Positions 1 to 8,539 of a stretch of DNA of 64,000 bases are shown in pieces. Within the stretch, counting starts at the first letter, position 1; each line of letters starts with the position of its first letter. The position numbers and the translations under genes were made by a program. The notes under the pieces are model-generated. The model was given only the letters and a program-made list of their open reading frames with translations, made no database searches and was not told the DNA's origin. Source of the DNA: JANYLB01 sp963837715 (GTDB taxonomy: Bacteria; Actinomycetota; Acidimicrobiia; IMCC26256; JANYLB01); the NCBI GenBank assembly GCA_963837715.1, contig CAWIOF010000002.1, positions 1,860,001-1,924,000 on the forward strand, in the 5' to 3' direction.

Positions 1-606
1 TCGGTCAGCGGCAGCGAGAGCCCGTTCGTCGTCGCCGCGTTCGACTTCGACGGCACGCTGACCAAGCGCGACTCGCTCCTGCCGTTCCTCACCGCGGTAC
101 GTGGTCCGACGGCGGTGGGAATCGGCATGAGCCGACTGGCCCCCCGCCTCGCGCTGATGGCGGCGGGGCGAGCCGACCGCGACGACACGAAGGAACGACT
201 GGTGCAGCTCCTGCTCACCGGGTTCCCGGCCGACGAACTCGATATGGCCGGCGCGCGGTACGCCGACCGTCTCGCGACCAGGTTGCGGCCCGACATCGTC
301 GAACGTCTCGACTGGCACCGCGATGCCGGACACGAGCTCGTGCTCATCTCCGCGTCTCCGGCCGTCTACCTCGAACCGCTCGGCGCCCAGCTCGGGTTCG
401 CGGCCGTGCTCGCCACCCGGCTGGCGGTCGGCCCCGACGGCACCCTCACCGGTCGCCTCGACGGCGGGAACTGCCGCGGTCCCGAGAAGGTCACCCGACT
501 GCGCGCGTGGCTCGGATCCCGGGAACCGAACGAGATCTGGGCCTACGGCGACAGCGCCGGCGACGCCGACCTGCTCGCGTTCGCCGACCACGCACAGTGG
601 GTCTGA
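1..606 (+). CDS. HAD-IB family phosphatase (5' end missing)
   Basis: The reading frame is open from the first base, so the start lies outside the window; 201 residues are visible. The DxDGT nucleophile motif (FDFDGTLT, visible residues 14-21) and the late YGDSAGDADLL acidic motif identify a haloacid-dehalogenase-superfamily phosphatase of the SerB-like IB subfamily, normally a cytoplasmic Mg-dependent phosphomonoesterase with a helical cap. The cap region between the motifs is of ordinary length. The substrate cannot be told. It ends 75 bp before a membrane protein read in the same direction, with a palindrome between them. Confidence 0.85.
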   Translation, partial: SVSGSESPFVVAAFDFDGTLTKRDSLLPFLTAVRGPTAVGIGMSRLAPRLALMAAGRADRDDTKERLVQLLLTGFPADELDMAGARYADRLATRLRPDIVERLDWHRDAGHELVLISASPAVYLEPLGAQLGFAAVLATRLAVGPDGTLTGRLDGGNCRGPEKVTRLRAWLGSREPNEIWAYGDSAGDADLLAFADHAQWV

Positions 607-621
607 CCGCCCGCCGGGTCT

Positions 622-638
622 GACCCGTTCGACGGGTC
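622..638. promoter_or_regulatory. Perfect 7-bp palindrome with 3-nt spacer
   Basis: GACCCGT-TCG-ACGGGTC lies 16 bp after the phosphatase stop and just before a -10-like TAGCGT (645-650) of the next gene. It could be an operator or the hairpin of a terminator; there is no T-tract, so I cannot decide. Confidence 0.35.
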
Positions 639-681
639 GACGGCTAGCGTCTCCCCCGCTGCAGCGGCGATCGGGAGCAGG

Positions 682-2391
682 GTGGACGGACAGACCGACC
701 AGGTGGTGATCGACGCCCCCGAACCGATCGCGCGCTCGATCGTGCTCCCCGAACCCGCCGACCGGACGCGGTTCTTCCTGGTCGCGGCGGGCGCCGCGCT
801 GCTGACGATCGCGGTGGTGCTCGTGGTCTCCCTCGCCCGCAACGACGGGCACCTGGTGTTCGCGCTCGACGACGCCGGGATCCACATGAGCATCGCCCGA
901 CAACTCGTCGAGCACGGGACGTGGGGCGTGACCGACGGCGTCTACGTGTCGGCGTCGTCTTCACCGTTGTGGACCCTCGCGCTCTCGGGGCTGATGCTCA
1001 TCTCGCCGGTGCCCGACAGCGTGTGGCCGTTGGCGCTCAACATCGGCGCGGGCCTCTGGATCATCTGGCTCTTCGCCGCGAACCAGACGGTGATCCGACC
1101 TCGGGGTCGAGCGGTCGGGAGCTGGCTCGCCGCGATCCTCCTCCCCCTCATCCTCCTCGGCATCCCCGCGATGACCGCGATCGGAATGGAGCACCTGCTC
1201 CACGCCGCGCTCGTCGTCGAGATCCTCGTGATCGTGTGGAAGTTGGAAGATCGCCGCATCAACCTGCGCACCGTCGCGCTCCTCGTCGTGATCGTCTTCC
1301 TCGCCGGCGCGGTCCGCGTCGAGACCGTGTTCCTCGCGGCCGGACTCGTCGTCGGACTGGGGGTCCGGAGGATCCCGCGGTTCGCGACCGACGCGAGCAC
1401 CACCAACTGGACCACCGGCGGCACCGCGTTGGTCGCGGTGCTCGTCGGAGCAGCCGCGGCACTGCCGCTCATGATCTACGGGGTCGTGAACCGGGCCTTC
1501 GGCGCGGCGTTCCTGCCCAACTCCATCGCGGCCAAGCAAGCCATCGGCGATCGGGGCCTGTTCCGCCCCCTCGATGTCGTCTTCTTCGAGCTGTTCAGCG
1601 ACGCGGTCCTCACGGCGCTCGTGGTCGGTGTGCTCGCGTACGTGGTGTTCGCCGGGTTCGGAGGTCCTCGACGGGCCCTGGTGATCTCCGTCGCGTTCCT
1701 CGTGACCACCTTCCTCCACGGCGTCTACGGCGACATGCGGTTCTACGACCGCTACCAGAACTACCTCCTGGTCGCCGGGTCGTTCGTGGTGCTCGTGATC
1801 CTCGGGGAAGTCGTATCGGTGCAGTGGCGCGGCGCCACCGCGACGTTCCTCGTGTTCGCGATGGCGGCAACGGCGGCGCCGATGAAGATCCCGCTCGTCC
1901 TCGACGCCCCGCTCGCGATGAGCAACACCTATCGACAGCGGTACCAGGTCGGTCGCTTCTTCGGTGAGTACTACCAGGGCCAGACCGTCGCCACCGGCGA
2001 GCTCGGCTACGTCACCTACTTCCACGACGGCGGGATCGTCGACTTCCTGGGGCTCGGCTCGCCGCAGGTCACCACGGCGCTGCGCGAGGAGTACCCACTC
2101 CCGGCCGACTTCGTCGAACAGCTCGTGCTCGACAACGACGTCGCCGCGATCGCGGTCTACCCCAAGACGCTCGCGCTCTCCCTGCCCGACTCCTGGTACC
2201 TGGCCGGCGAGTGGACCCTCGACGAACGGGCCGTGACCGCGTTCGACGAGGCGATCGACTTCTACGCGCCGACGGTGGCCCTCGGACGGGAGCTCGAAGC
2301 GAAGCTCGACGCGTACGCACCGAGCCTGCCGAGCAACGTCACGTACCTGGATCGCGAGGCGCTGGTCGACCGCTTCCTCGCCAACGGGTAG
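682..2391 (+). CDS. Polytopic GT-C-like membrane glycosyltransferase
   Basis: A 569-residue integral membrane protein. After a short cytoplasmic N-terminus there is a first membrane helix (about 31-51), then an acidic loop with Asp-Asp at 63-64 followed by an IHMSIARQL helix, the arrangement of the catalytic first loop of GT-C (polyprenyl-phosphate-sugar using) transferases. Roughly ten further hydrophobic segments follow, then a soluble C-terminal part of about 150 residues. GTG start preceded by GGGAG at 5-6 nt. GT-C proteins transfer sugars outside the membrane to proteins or wall polymers; donor and acceptor here are unknown. The protein at 23233-25050 has a comparable first-loop motif. 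Confidence 0.65.
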   Translation: MDGQTDQVVIDAPEPIARSIVLPEPADRTRFFLVAAGAALLTIAVVLVVSLARNDGHLVFALDDAGIHMSIARQLVEHGTWGVTDGVYVSASSSPLWTLALSGLMLISPVPDSVWPLALNIGAGLWIIWLFAANQTVIRPRGRAVGSWLAAILLPLILLGIPAMTAIGMEHLLHAALVVEILVIVWKLEDRRINLRTVALLVVIVFLAGAVRVETVFLAAGLVVGLGVRRIPRFATDASTTNWTTGGTALVAVLVGAAAALPLMIYGVVNRAFGAAFLPNSIAAKQAIGDRGLFRPLDVVFFELFSDAVLTALVVGVLAYVVFAGFGGPRRALVISVAFLVTTFLHGVYGDMRFYDRYQNYLLVAGSFVVLVILGEVVSVQWRGATATFLVFAMAATAAPMKIPLVLDAPLAMSNTYRQRYQVGRFFGEYYQGQTVATGELGYVTYFHDGGIVDFLGLGSPQVTTALREEYPLPADFVEQLVLDNDVAAIAVYPKTLALSLPDSWYLAGEWTLDERAVTAFDEAIDFYAPTVALGRELEAKLDAYAPSLPSNVTYLDREALVDRFLANG

Positions 2392-2492
2392 CAGCCGGCG
2401 TTCCCGCCCGGTCGCCGGTGTGGTTCCGCCGGGGCAGAATGCAGCCCGCCCCTCCCCGCATCCGGGGCCCCATCCGACGCAAGGAGCGTTCC

Positions 2493-3290
2493 ATGCAGTT
2501 CGACGGTTCCAAGATCCTCCTGACCGGTGCGTCGTCGGGCATCGGCGAGGCCCTCGCCCCGATGCTCGCCGAGCGCGGTGCGACCCTCGGCCTCGTCGCC
2601 CGCCGGGCTGACCGCCTCGAGCAGACACTCGAGAAGGTCCGGGTCCACACACCCGAGTCGTGCAGTTGGAGTGTCGACCTCTCCGACATCGCCGCCGGCG
2701 AAGCGATCGTCCAACAGGCGTGGGACCACTTCGGTCACCTCGATTCCCTCATCAACAACGCCGCGATGGGCAAGCGCAAGCACCTGCTCGACCAGTCGGC
2801 CGACGAGCTCGACCAGGTGATGAACCTCAACTTCTTCTCGCCGATCCGCATGGCGATGATCGTCCTCCCGCTGATGGTGGAGCGCGGTGAGGGCCTGCTG
2901 GTCAACGTGGGTAGCCCCGGTGGACGGTTCGGGATCGTGCACGAGTCGGCGTACTGCGCGGCGAAGTTCGCGATGAGCGGGTGGAGCGAGACCGCGGCGA
3001 TGGACCTCGCCGAGCGTGAGACCGGGGTGCAGGTGAAGCTCGTGCTCCCGGGCGCCATCAAGACCGAGATCTGGGAGCAGGCGCCCGGCGATCTCCCCGG
3101 ATTGTTCGACGGCCCGTGGACGACGGCCGAGGAGTGCGCCGCCGGGATCATGGAGGCGCTCGAGGGTCCCGGCTTCGAGCACTACGTGCCCGACATGAAG
3201 GAGCTGGTCGTCGGCAAGACCCAGGACCCCGACGGCTTCATCGACATGATGGCGTCGATGGCACGCGAAGCCATGAAGACCAAGGGCTGA
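2493..3290 (+). CDS. Short-chain dehydrogenase/reductase (SDR)
   Basis: A 265-residue classical SDR. The Rossmann dinucleotide motif TGASSGIG is at residues 11-18, an NNAAMGK segment fits the NNAG structural motif, the Ser is in NVGSPGG and the Tyr-x3-Lys pair in SAYCAAKF. Basic residues after the second strand (ARRADR) favour NADP(H). The family oxidises or reduces alcohols, ketones or acyl-CoA intermediates; the substrate is not predictable. The ATG at 2493 is chosen because AAGGAG precedes it by 8 nt and the sequence upstream in frame is not protein-like. Confidence 0.88.
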   Translation: MQFDGSKILLTGASSGIGEALAPMLAERGATLGLVARRADRLEQTLEKVRVHTPESCSWSVDLSDIAAGEAIVQQAWDHFGHLDSLINNAAMGKRKHLLDQSADELDQVMNLNFFSPIRMAMIVLPLMVERGEGLLVNVGSPGGRFGIVHESAYCAAKFAMSGWSETAAMDLAERETGVQVKLVLPGAIKTEIWEQAPGDLPGLFDGPWTTAEECAAGIMEALEGPGFEHYVPDMKELVVGKTQDPDGFIDMMASMAREAMKTKG

Positions 3291-3296
3291 TCCGGG

Positions 3297-3830
3297 CTAC
3301 CAGTCGGGGCGGTGCTCGGTGAGCCAGGCGGCGTCGGCGGTGCGGTAGTCGGCCGGGAGGTCGGCGGGGCCGAAGCCGGCGTCGAGGTCGACGTGGTGGA
3401 CGACGATCTCGCGCCAACGGGCACGCACCGTCGCCGACGCGGGGACCGACCCGGTGATCATCTCGATCGGTTGGTCCCACCGGTCGGCGGGCACATCGGC
3501 CCAGGCCTCGACGAGCCGGGCGTGGGCGTGGCGGGCGCCGTCGGCGATCACGTCGAGTGGCAGGCCGGCGCGACCCTCGATGTCGCGCGCGCGTCCCTCG
3601 GTGCCGCCGGGGTACATGACGCCGACCCCACCCGCGGCAGTCCCTTCGATCGCGCCGGCGAAGCCCTCGGCGTTGCCCCACAGATGCGCGACGACGTGCG
3701 CGCGCGACCAACCCGGGAGGTGCGACGGTCCACGCGCGAGGTCATCGTCGAGCCGACCCAGCTCCCGGTCGAACCGGGTCCACGCGTCGTCGACCTGGTC
3801 GAACTCGAGCTCCGGTCCGGTCGCGCTCAC
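3297..3830 (-). CDS. DinB/MDMPI-like metal-binding protein
   Basis: A 177-residue protein of the DinB / mycothiol-dependent maleylpyruvate isomerase N-terminal fold. It shows the typical LPGWSRAHVVAHLWGN helix with a metal-ligand His (49) and the later IVVHHVDLDAGF segment with His145/146. Relatives bind a divalent metal and in some cases act as thiol (mycothiol) dependent transferases or isomerases. Its start overlaps the stop of the upstream molybdopterin oxidoreductase by 4 bp, so the two are very probably co-translated; the functional link is unknown. It ends 6 bp from the convergent SDR gene. Confidence 0.72.
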   Translation of the reverse strand: MSATGPELEFDQVDDAWTRFDRELGRLDDDLARGPSHLPGWSRAHVVAHLWGNAEGFAGAIEGTAAGGVGVMYPGGTEGRARDIEGRAGLPLDVIADGARHAHARLVEAWADVPADRWDQPIEMITGSVPASATVRARWREIVVHHVDLDAGFGPADLPADYRTADAAWLTEHRPDW

Positions 3831-6079
3831 GCGGGAGCGGCGACGAGCGCGGGCTCGACCTCCACCGGGATGCCGTTCAGCACCGCGTTGCCGGAGAGCG
3901 GGTCGAAGAGGCTGCCGTCGGTGAGGACGTTGCTGTTCACGCCCGGTCGTTTCGCCGCGACCGCCATGTCGGTGCCTTCGACGTCGTGACCCCAGCCGTG
4001 CGGGATGCTCACGACGCCCGGCATGATCCCGTCGGTGACCTCGACGTCGATCTCGACCTCACCCACGGCCGAGCTCACCCGCGCGGGCGCGCCGTCGCGG
4101 AGGTGGAGTCGTTCCGCGTCGACCGGGTGGACCTGCAAGGTGCAGCGGGCCTTCCCCTTCACCAGCACGTCGAGGTTGTGCATCCACGAGTTGTTGGAGC
4201 GGAGGTCGCGCCGGCCGACGAGCACGAGGCCGCCGTTCACCCGCCGCTCGAGCGACGGGCGGAGTCGGGTCTCGACGTCGTCGACGACCGCCTCGGGTGC
4301 GAGCTCGATCTTGCCGGTGGGCGTGCGCAGCACCTCCGGCAGCCGGGGCTGGAGCGCGCCGAGGTCGATGCCGTGCGGATGGGCCTCGAGCACGTCGAGG
4401 TCGAGCCGACCCGCGTACGGGCCGGTACGCAGCATGAGGTCGAGGATCCGTTCCGGACCACGCCGACCCTTCCGGGAGAGGAGTGCGACGACGTCGTCGA
4501 CGTCGTGACCCTCGAACGGCGACCCGGTGCGGGTCACGGCCTTCTGGACCAGCGTGAGCAGCGCGAAGTCGTCGAGCCCGGCACCGGCCTCGGCGCTACT
4601 CCCCTGCCCTGCGCAGACCGCGGCGAGGCGGAGCAGGATCTCCCACTCGGTCGGTTCGCCCGGCGGCAGCTCGACGAGCGGCGGTGAGTAGTTCGCGACG
4701 TTGCGGATCGCGAGCGAGTACAGCGCGAGGTCGAAGTGACCACGCGTGAGCACGCCCGGCGCGGGCAGGATCACGTTCGCGTGCCGCGTCGTCTCGTTGC
4801 GGTAGATGTCGACGCTCACCATGAAGTCGAGCGTGCCGAGCGCCGCGTCGAGGCGGTTCGAGTCGGGCGTGGAGACCACGGGGTTCCCGGCCACGGTCAC
4901 GAAGGCACGCACCTGGCCGTCGCCCGGGGTCTCGATCTCGTCGGCGAGGGTGACCACGGGGAACTCGCCGAAGAACTCGGGGAGGCCCTTCACCCGGCTC
5001 GACCGGCGGCCGAAGCGGATGCCTCGTCCCTTCCCAGGTGTGCCACCGGTGTTCGCGCCGCCGACGGCGGGCAGGGTGAACATCGCGCCACCCTCGCGGT
5101 CGAGGTTCCCGGCGAGCGCGTTCACCACGTCGACGGCCCAGCTCGCGACGGTGCCGAACTCCTGGGTGCAGGTGCCGATGCGGGCGTACACGGCGGCCTT
5201 CTCGGTACCGGAGAGGTCGCGCGCGACGGTCGCGATCGTTGCGGCGTCGATCCCACAGACCGGCGCGACCACGTCGGGGGAGAAGTCGCGCGCGATCCGC
5301 TCGACCTCGTCGAGTCCGTTCACGTGACCGTCGGCCCGATCGAGGTGGACGAGACCCTCGGCGAAGAGCACGTGCACGATCGCGAGCAGGAAGTGGGCGT
5401 CGGTGCCGGGGCGGATGGGGAGGTGGACGTCGGCTTCTTCAGCCGTCTTCGACCGCCGCGGGTCGACGACCACGATCCGCCCGCCCCGGGCGCGCAGCGC
5501 GCGCAGTCGACCCGGGATGTCGGGCGCGGTCATCAGGCTGCCGTTGCTCGCGAACGGGTTCGCTCCGAGCATGAGGAGGTAGTCGGTGCGGTCGATGTCG
5601 GGGACCGGCACGCTCAACGCGGCACCGAACATCATCCCGGCCGACACCTGCTTCGGCATCTGGTCGACGGTGCTCGCCGAGTAGACGTTCTTCGTGCCGA
5701 GACTCTGGAGCAGCACCCGGTTGTAGATCAGCCCGGCGAGGTTGTGCGCGTTCGGGTTGCCCAGGTACACCGCCACGGCGTCGCGCCCGTGCCGGTCGAT
5801 GATCTCGGTGAGGCCGCGCTCGACTTCGCCGAACGCGTCGTCCCAGCTCGCGTCGCGCCAGGTGTCACCGGTGCGGATCTGCGGGACGCGGATCCGATCG
5901 GGGTCGGCCTCCAACGCCTTGAGCGCGGTGCCCTTCGGGCACAGGTAGCCCTTGCTGAACACGTCGTCCTTGTCGCCCCGCACGAGCGTGATCTCGGTCT
6001 TCTCGTCGAGGTGCAGCTCGAGGCCGCAGGTCGCCTCACAGAGCGGACAGGTCCGGAACTCGATGCGCTTCTCCGTCAT
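3827..6079 (-). CDS. Molybdopterin-dependent oxidoreductase with 4Fe-4S centre
   Basis: A 750-residue catalytic subunit of the DMSO-reductase/formate-dehydrogenase superfamily. The N-terminal iron-sulphur motif is Cys11-x2-Cys14-x3-Cys18...Cys47, followed by the bis-MGD domains (LMLGANPFASNG and VVVDPRRSKTAEEAD are typical) and a C-terminal molybdopterin dinucleotide-binding domain (NNSWMHN, IPHGWGHD). Where formate dehydrogenases have Cys or Sec to bind Mo, this protein has SASTVDQ (134-140), so Ser or another ligand is implied. No Tat signal, so it is cytoplasmic. No electron-transfer subunit is adjacent. Start ATG 6079 lies 7 nt after a TACGCT -10 box, suggesting a leaderless message. Confidence 0.88.
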   Translation of the reverse strand: MTEKRIEFRTCPLCEATCGLELHLDEKTEITLVRGDKDDVFSKGYLCPKGTALKALEADPDRIRVPQIRTGDTWRDASWDDAFGEVERGLTEIIDRHGRDAVAVYLGNPNAHNLAGLIYNRVLLQSLGTKNVYSASTVDQMPKQVSAGMMFGAALSVPVPDIDRTDYLLMLGANPFASNGSLMTAPDIPGRLRALRARGGRIVVVDPRRSKTAEEADVHLPIRPGTDAHFLLAIVHVLFAEGLVHLDRADGHVNGLDEVERIARDFSPDVVAPVCGIDAATIATVARDLSGTEKAAVYARIGTCTQEFGTVASWAVDVVNALAGNLDREGGAMFTLPAVGGANTGGTPGKGRGIRFGRRSSRVKGLPEFFGEFPVVTLADEIETPGDGQVRAFVTVAGNPVVSTPDSNRLDAALGTLDFMVSVDIYRNETTRHANVILPAPGVLTRGHFDLALYSLAIRNVANYSPPLVELPPGEPTEWEILLRLAAVCAGQGSSAEAGAGLDDFALLTLVQKAVTRTGSPFEGHDVDDVVALLSRKGRRGPERILDLMLRTGPYAGRLDLDVLEAHPHGIDLGALQPRLPEVLRTPTGKIELAPEAVVDDVETRLRPSLERRVNGGLVLVGRRDLRSNNSWMHNLDVLVKGKARCTLQVHPVDAERLHLRDGAPARVSSAVGEVEIDVEVTDGIMPGVVSIPHGWGHDVEGTDMAVAAKRPGVNSNVLTDGSLFDPLSGNAVLNGIPVEVEPALVAAPA

Positions 6080-6086
6080 GCCCCCG

Positions 6087-6092
6087 AGCGTA
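6087..6092 (-). promoter_or_regulatory. -10 box of leaderless molybdo-oxidoreductase gene
   Basis: TACGCT on the minus strand, 7 nt before the ATG at 6079. Confidence 0.6.
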
Positions 6093-6110
6093 CGCCGCCC
6101 CCACCCCAGC

Positions 6111-6172
6111 CCCCGTTCTGGTCATCTCCACGGTTGCAGGCCAACCCCACACATGACCAGAACGGGGGGTTT
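6111..6172. repeat. 62-bp palindromic repeat, copy 1
   Basis: A perfect 15-bp outer stem (6111-6125 with 6153-6167, core GTTCTGGTCAT) encloses an inner stem GGTTG/CAACC (6132-6136, 6142-6146). The last 38 bases (6135-6172) recur unchanged at 7186-7223. It sits in a divergent intergenic region upstream of both neighbours, so it is not a simple terminator. Confidence 0.85.
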
Positions 6173-6221
6173 TCGAAGGAGGGCTGAGGTAGATGTCACA
6201 CCCTGGTGCTGGGATCGCGTC

Positions 6222-7207
6222 ATGGCCACGGACGGCGAGTACCGGAGCACGATGCGCGCTGCGGCGCGACAGCACGGCGTGGTGAGCACCGCCCAAGTCG
6301 AGGCCTGCGGGCTGACGATCCAGCGGGTCAAGCACCTGCTGTCGATCGGGGTATTGGAGCGGGTGGCGCCCCGAGTGCTGCGCGTTGCCGGTTCGACGGA
6401 GACGTGGCCGCAACGACTGATGGTCGCGGTGCTCGCGGCCGGCGACGGCGCGGTCGTCTCGCACCTCGCCGCGGCTGCGCTCCACGGCTTCGACCGGTTC
6501 CCACCCGGCCCGGTGGAGGTCCTCGTCTTCCGGCCCCATCGTTCGCGCGATCCACGGGTCCGGGTGCACAGCTCCCGTCGCCTGGATCCGGTCGACGCAA
6601 CGGTCGTCGACGGGATCCCCGTGACCACCGGGGAACGCACGCTCATCGACCTGGCCGCGTGCGCGCACATCGGCCGCAACCGACTCGAGGAAGCCATCGA
6701 CAGCGCGATGCGGGACCGCACCGTCGACATCGACGTCCTCCTCCTCCGGATCACGGCGCTCCGGAAGCGGGGCCGCGCCGGGATCCGAAAGCTCGAGCGT
6801 CTCCTCGACGACACCGCGGCGCGCGACCCACAACCGTGCTCGAGCGCCGCTTCCTCCGTCACGTCGAGCGGGCCGGACTCCCCCGCCCGACGTGTCAGGT
6901 GCCCGTTCGGCGCTCCGACGGTTCGGGCGCCCACGTCGACTTCCTCTTCCCCGAGACGAACGTCGCGATCGAAGTCGACGGCCATGGCGCGCACGCCACC
7001 CGTCGTCAACGTCGTCACGACAACGAGCGTGCCAATGACCTCGTTCTCTCCGCTGATCTGACGATCCTGCGCTTCACCTACGAGCAGGTCGTCGACCACC
7101 CCGACGCCACGATCGCCGATTGCCGGCGGGCCCTCGCCCGAGCTCGCGAGAAGGCCGCGACCCCCGTTCCGGTCACCTCAGGGGCTGCAGGCCAACCCCA
7201 CACATGA
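6222..7207 (+). CDS. AbiEi-type winged-helix / DUF559 nuclease-fold protein, frame interrupted
   Basis: The N-terminal part (about 200 residues, frame of 6222 to about 6830) has the winged helix of AbiEi-family antitoxins (QHGVVSTAQVEACGL...LLSIGVLERV) and the middle AbiEi-like region. The C-terminal part (about 6810-7207, another frame) starts TVLERRFLRHVERAGLP and carries a DUF559/Vsr-like PD-(D/E)xK fold (VDFLFPETNVAIEVDG). Together they form the common actinobacterial AbiEi-DUF559 protein of about 325 residues; the frames join in a GC-alternating stretch near 6820, equal to one base lost or two gained. Relatives are presumed regulators or nucleases of defence or toxin-antitoxin type, but function is unproven. 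No toxin gene is adjacent. The gene is bracketed by the 62-bp repeat, whose second copy supplies the last codons and the stop. Confidence 0.75.
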
Positions 7208-7223
7208 CCAGAACGGGGGGTTT
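7162..7223. repeat. 62-bp palindromic repeat, copy 2
   Basis: Aligns without gaps to copy 1 at an offset of 1051 bp; 38 bases (7186-7223) are identical. The left arm has two substitutions, one giving a C-A mismatch in the stem. It contains the stop codon of the AbiEi-DUF559 gene. Confidence 0.85.
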
Positions 7224-7230
7224 CGGGGGT

Positions 7231-7236
7231 TAGCGT
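7231..7236 (+). promoter_or_regulatory. -10 box of leaderless MBL-fold gene
   Basis: TAGCGT, 6 nt before the ATG at 7243. Confidence 0.6.
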
Positions 7237-7242
7237 GTCCGG

Positions 7243-7971
7243 ATGGCGGGGTCCGACGATCGCTTCTACTTCCGCCAGCTGCTGGCCGGGCGCGACTTCG
7301 CGCGTGACGACCAGATCGCGCAGCAGATGGTGAACTTCGTCTACCTCGTGGGCGACCGGGCGACGGGTGAGGCGGTGGTGATCGATCCGGCCTACTCCCC
7401 CGCCGAGCTGGTCGAGATCGCCGGAGCCGACGGGATGCGCCTCACCGGTGCGCTCGTGACCCACTACCACCCCGACCACGTGGGCGGAAGCATGGGCGGC
7501 TGGGACATCGCGGGCGTGCGCGAGCTGCTCGAGCTGGGTGCGCTCCCGATCCACGTGCAACGCGACGAAGCGCGCGGCGTGAAGAAGCTCACGGGCGCGG
7601 CCGACTCCGATCTGGTGTTGCACGACGGTGGCGACGTCGTCCACGTCGGCGCGGTGCCGATCACCCTGCTGCACACGCCCGGCCACACGCCCGGGAGTCA
7701 GTGCTTCCTCGTCGACGGTCGGCTCGTCGCGGGCGACACGCTGTTCCTCGACGGCTGCGGCCGCACCGATCTCCCCGGCGGTGATCCGGTCCAGATGTAC
7801 GAGAGCCTCACCCAACGCCTCGCGAAGGTGCCCGACGAGACCGTGCTGTTCCCCGGCCACCTGTACTCACCCGAACCATCGGCCTCGATGGGCGCCACCC
7901 GGTCGCACAACTACGTGTTCCGGCTCGGTTCGCTCGAGCAGTGGCTCATGATGTTCGGCCCCGACCGGTAG
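7243..7971 (+). CDS. MBL-fold metallo-hydrolase (glyoxalase II / persulfide dioxygenase-like)
   Basis: A 242-residue metallo-beta-lactamase-fold enzyme. The metal motif THYHPDH is at residues 73-79, with later ligands in HTPGHTPGS, AGDTLF and FPGHLY. The GCGRTDLPGG segment resembles the ETHE1/persulfide dioxygenase and glyoxalase II branch, so thiolesters or glutathione/mycothiol-type adducts are plausible substrates. Cytoplasmic, no signal peptide. The ATG 7243 is supported by the -10 box 6 nt upstream. It precedes a membrane-anchored protein by 10 bp. Confidence 0.85.
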   Translation: MAGSDDRFYFRQLLAGRDFARDDQIAQQMVNFVYLVGDRATGEAVVIDPAYSPAELVEIAGADGMRLTGALVTHYHPDHVGGSMGGWDIAGVRELLELGALPIHVQRDEARGVKKLTGAADSDLVLHDGGDVVHVGAVPITLLHTPGHTPGSQCFLVDGRLVAGDTLFLDGCGRTDLPGGDPVQMYESLTQRLAKVPDETVLFPGHLYSPEPSASMGATRSHNYVFRLGSLEQWLMMFGPDR

Positions 7972-7981
7972 CGCGATCCAC

Positions 7982-8539
7982 GTGCAGAGGCTCCAACCGA
8001 AGACGATGCAGATCCTCGGTGGTGCCCTGCTCGCCGTCGGCATCGTCGTCATCGGGATCGGGATCGCGGGGCAGGTCGGCTCCTGGGGCGCCAAGACCGA
8101 GACCACCGCGGGTTCGACCGACGACACCTCGGGCGCGACGCGTGGCGGATCCACATCGACCACGGCGACCACACCCGCGTCGGCCGAGGACCCGGCCGCA
8201 TTCCTCGACCAGCTGAGTGCCGCGCTGCGCGACGGCAACACCGATTTCCTCGTCGCGCGGCTGAACCCGGCCGTCGTGGCCCGCTACGGCAGCGCGCAGT
8301 GCCTCGGCGCGCTCGCCGGCGCGCGCGACACGTCGGCGGCGTTCACGGTGCTGCAGGTGGGCGACCCGGTCGACTTCGAGTGGACGACCGACGGCAAGAC
8401 CATCTCCATCGCCGAGACCGTCACCGTCGACGTCGACCGGGTGCAACGGGGTGTGCCGAGCACGGCCTCCCTGCACATCGTCGAGGTCAACGGTCAGTTC
8501 ACGTGGCTGGTCGACTGTGGGAATCCGATCGGGCCCTGA
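7982..8539 (+). CDS. Membrane-anchored protein of unknown function
   Basis: A 185-residue protein with one N-terminal membrane helix (about 10-30), a Ser/Thr-rich low-complexity linker (about 38-60) and a soluble outer domain of about 120 residues beginning DPAAFLDQLSAALRDGN, which resembles small NTF2-like or lumazine-binding-like exported domains (weak). The GTG at 7982 follows the previous gene by 10 bp; a TAGCGC at 7969-7974, overlapping the previous stop, could act as its -10. Its last 41 bp overlap the convergent exported gene. Confidence 0.6.
   Translation: MQRLQPKTMQILGGALLAVGIVVIGIGIAGQVGSWGAKTETTAGSTDDTSGATRGGSTSTTATTPASAEDPAAFLDQLSAALRDGNTDFLVARLNPAVVARYGSAQCLGALAGARDTSAAFTVLQVGDPVDFEWTTDGKTISIAETVTVDVDRVQRGVPSTASLHIVEVNGQFTWLVDCGNPIGP

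Noticed and set aside
2516..2531. Sixth operator-like site in the SDR gene
   Set aside because: Only the left arm and part of the right arm match, and it lies over the conserved TGAS codons inside the gene.
961..2652. Long minus-strand open frame (563 codons) opposite the GT-C-like gene
   Set aside because: Arg/Glu/Asp/Gly-rich composition typical of the antisense frame of a GC-rich gene; the plus-strand gene has recognisable membrane helices.
6111..6172. Hairpin read as a rho-independent terminator
   Set aside because: It lies upstream of both divergent neighbours, so it terminates neither; its recurrence as a dispersed repeat is a better description.
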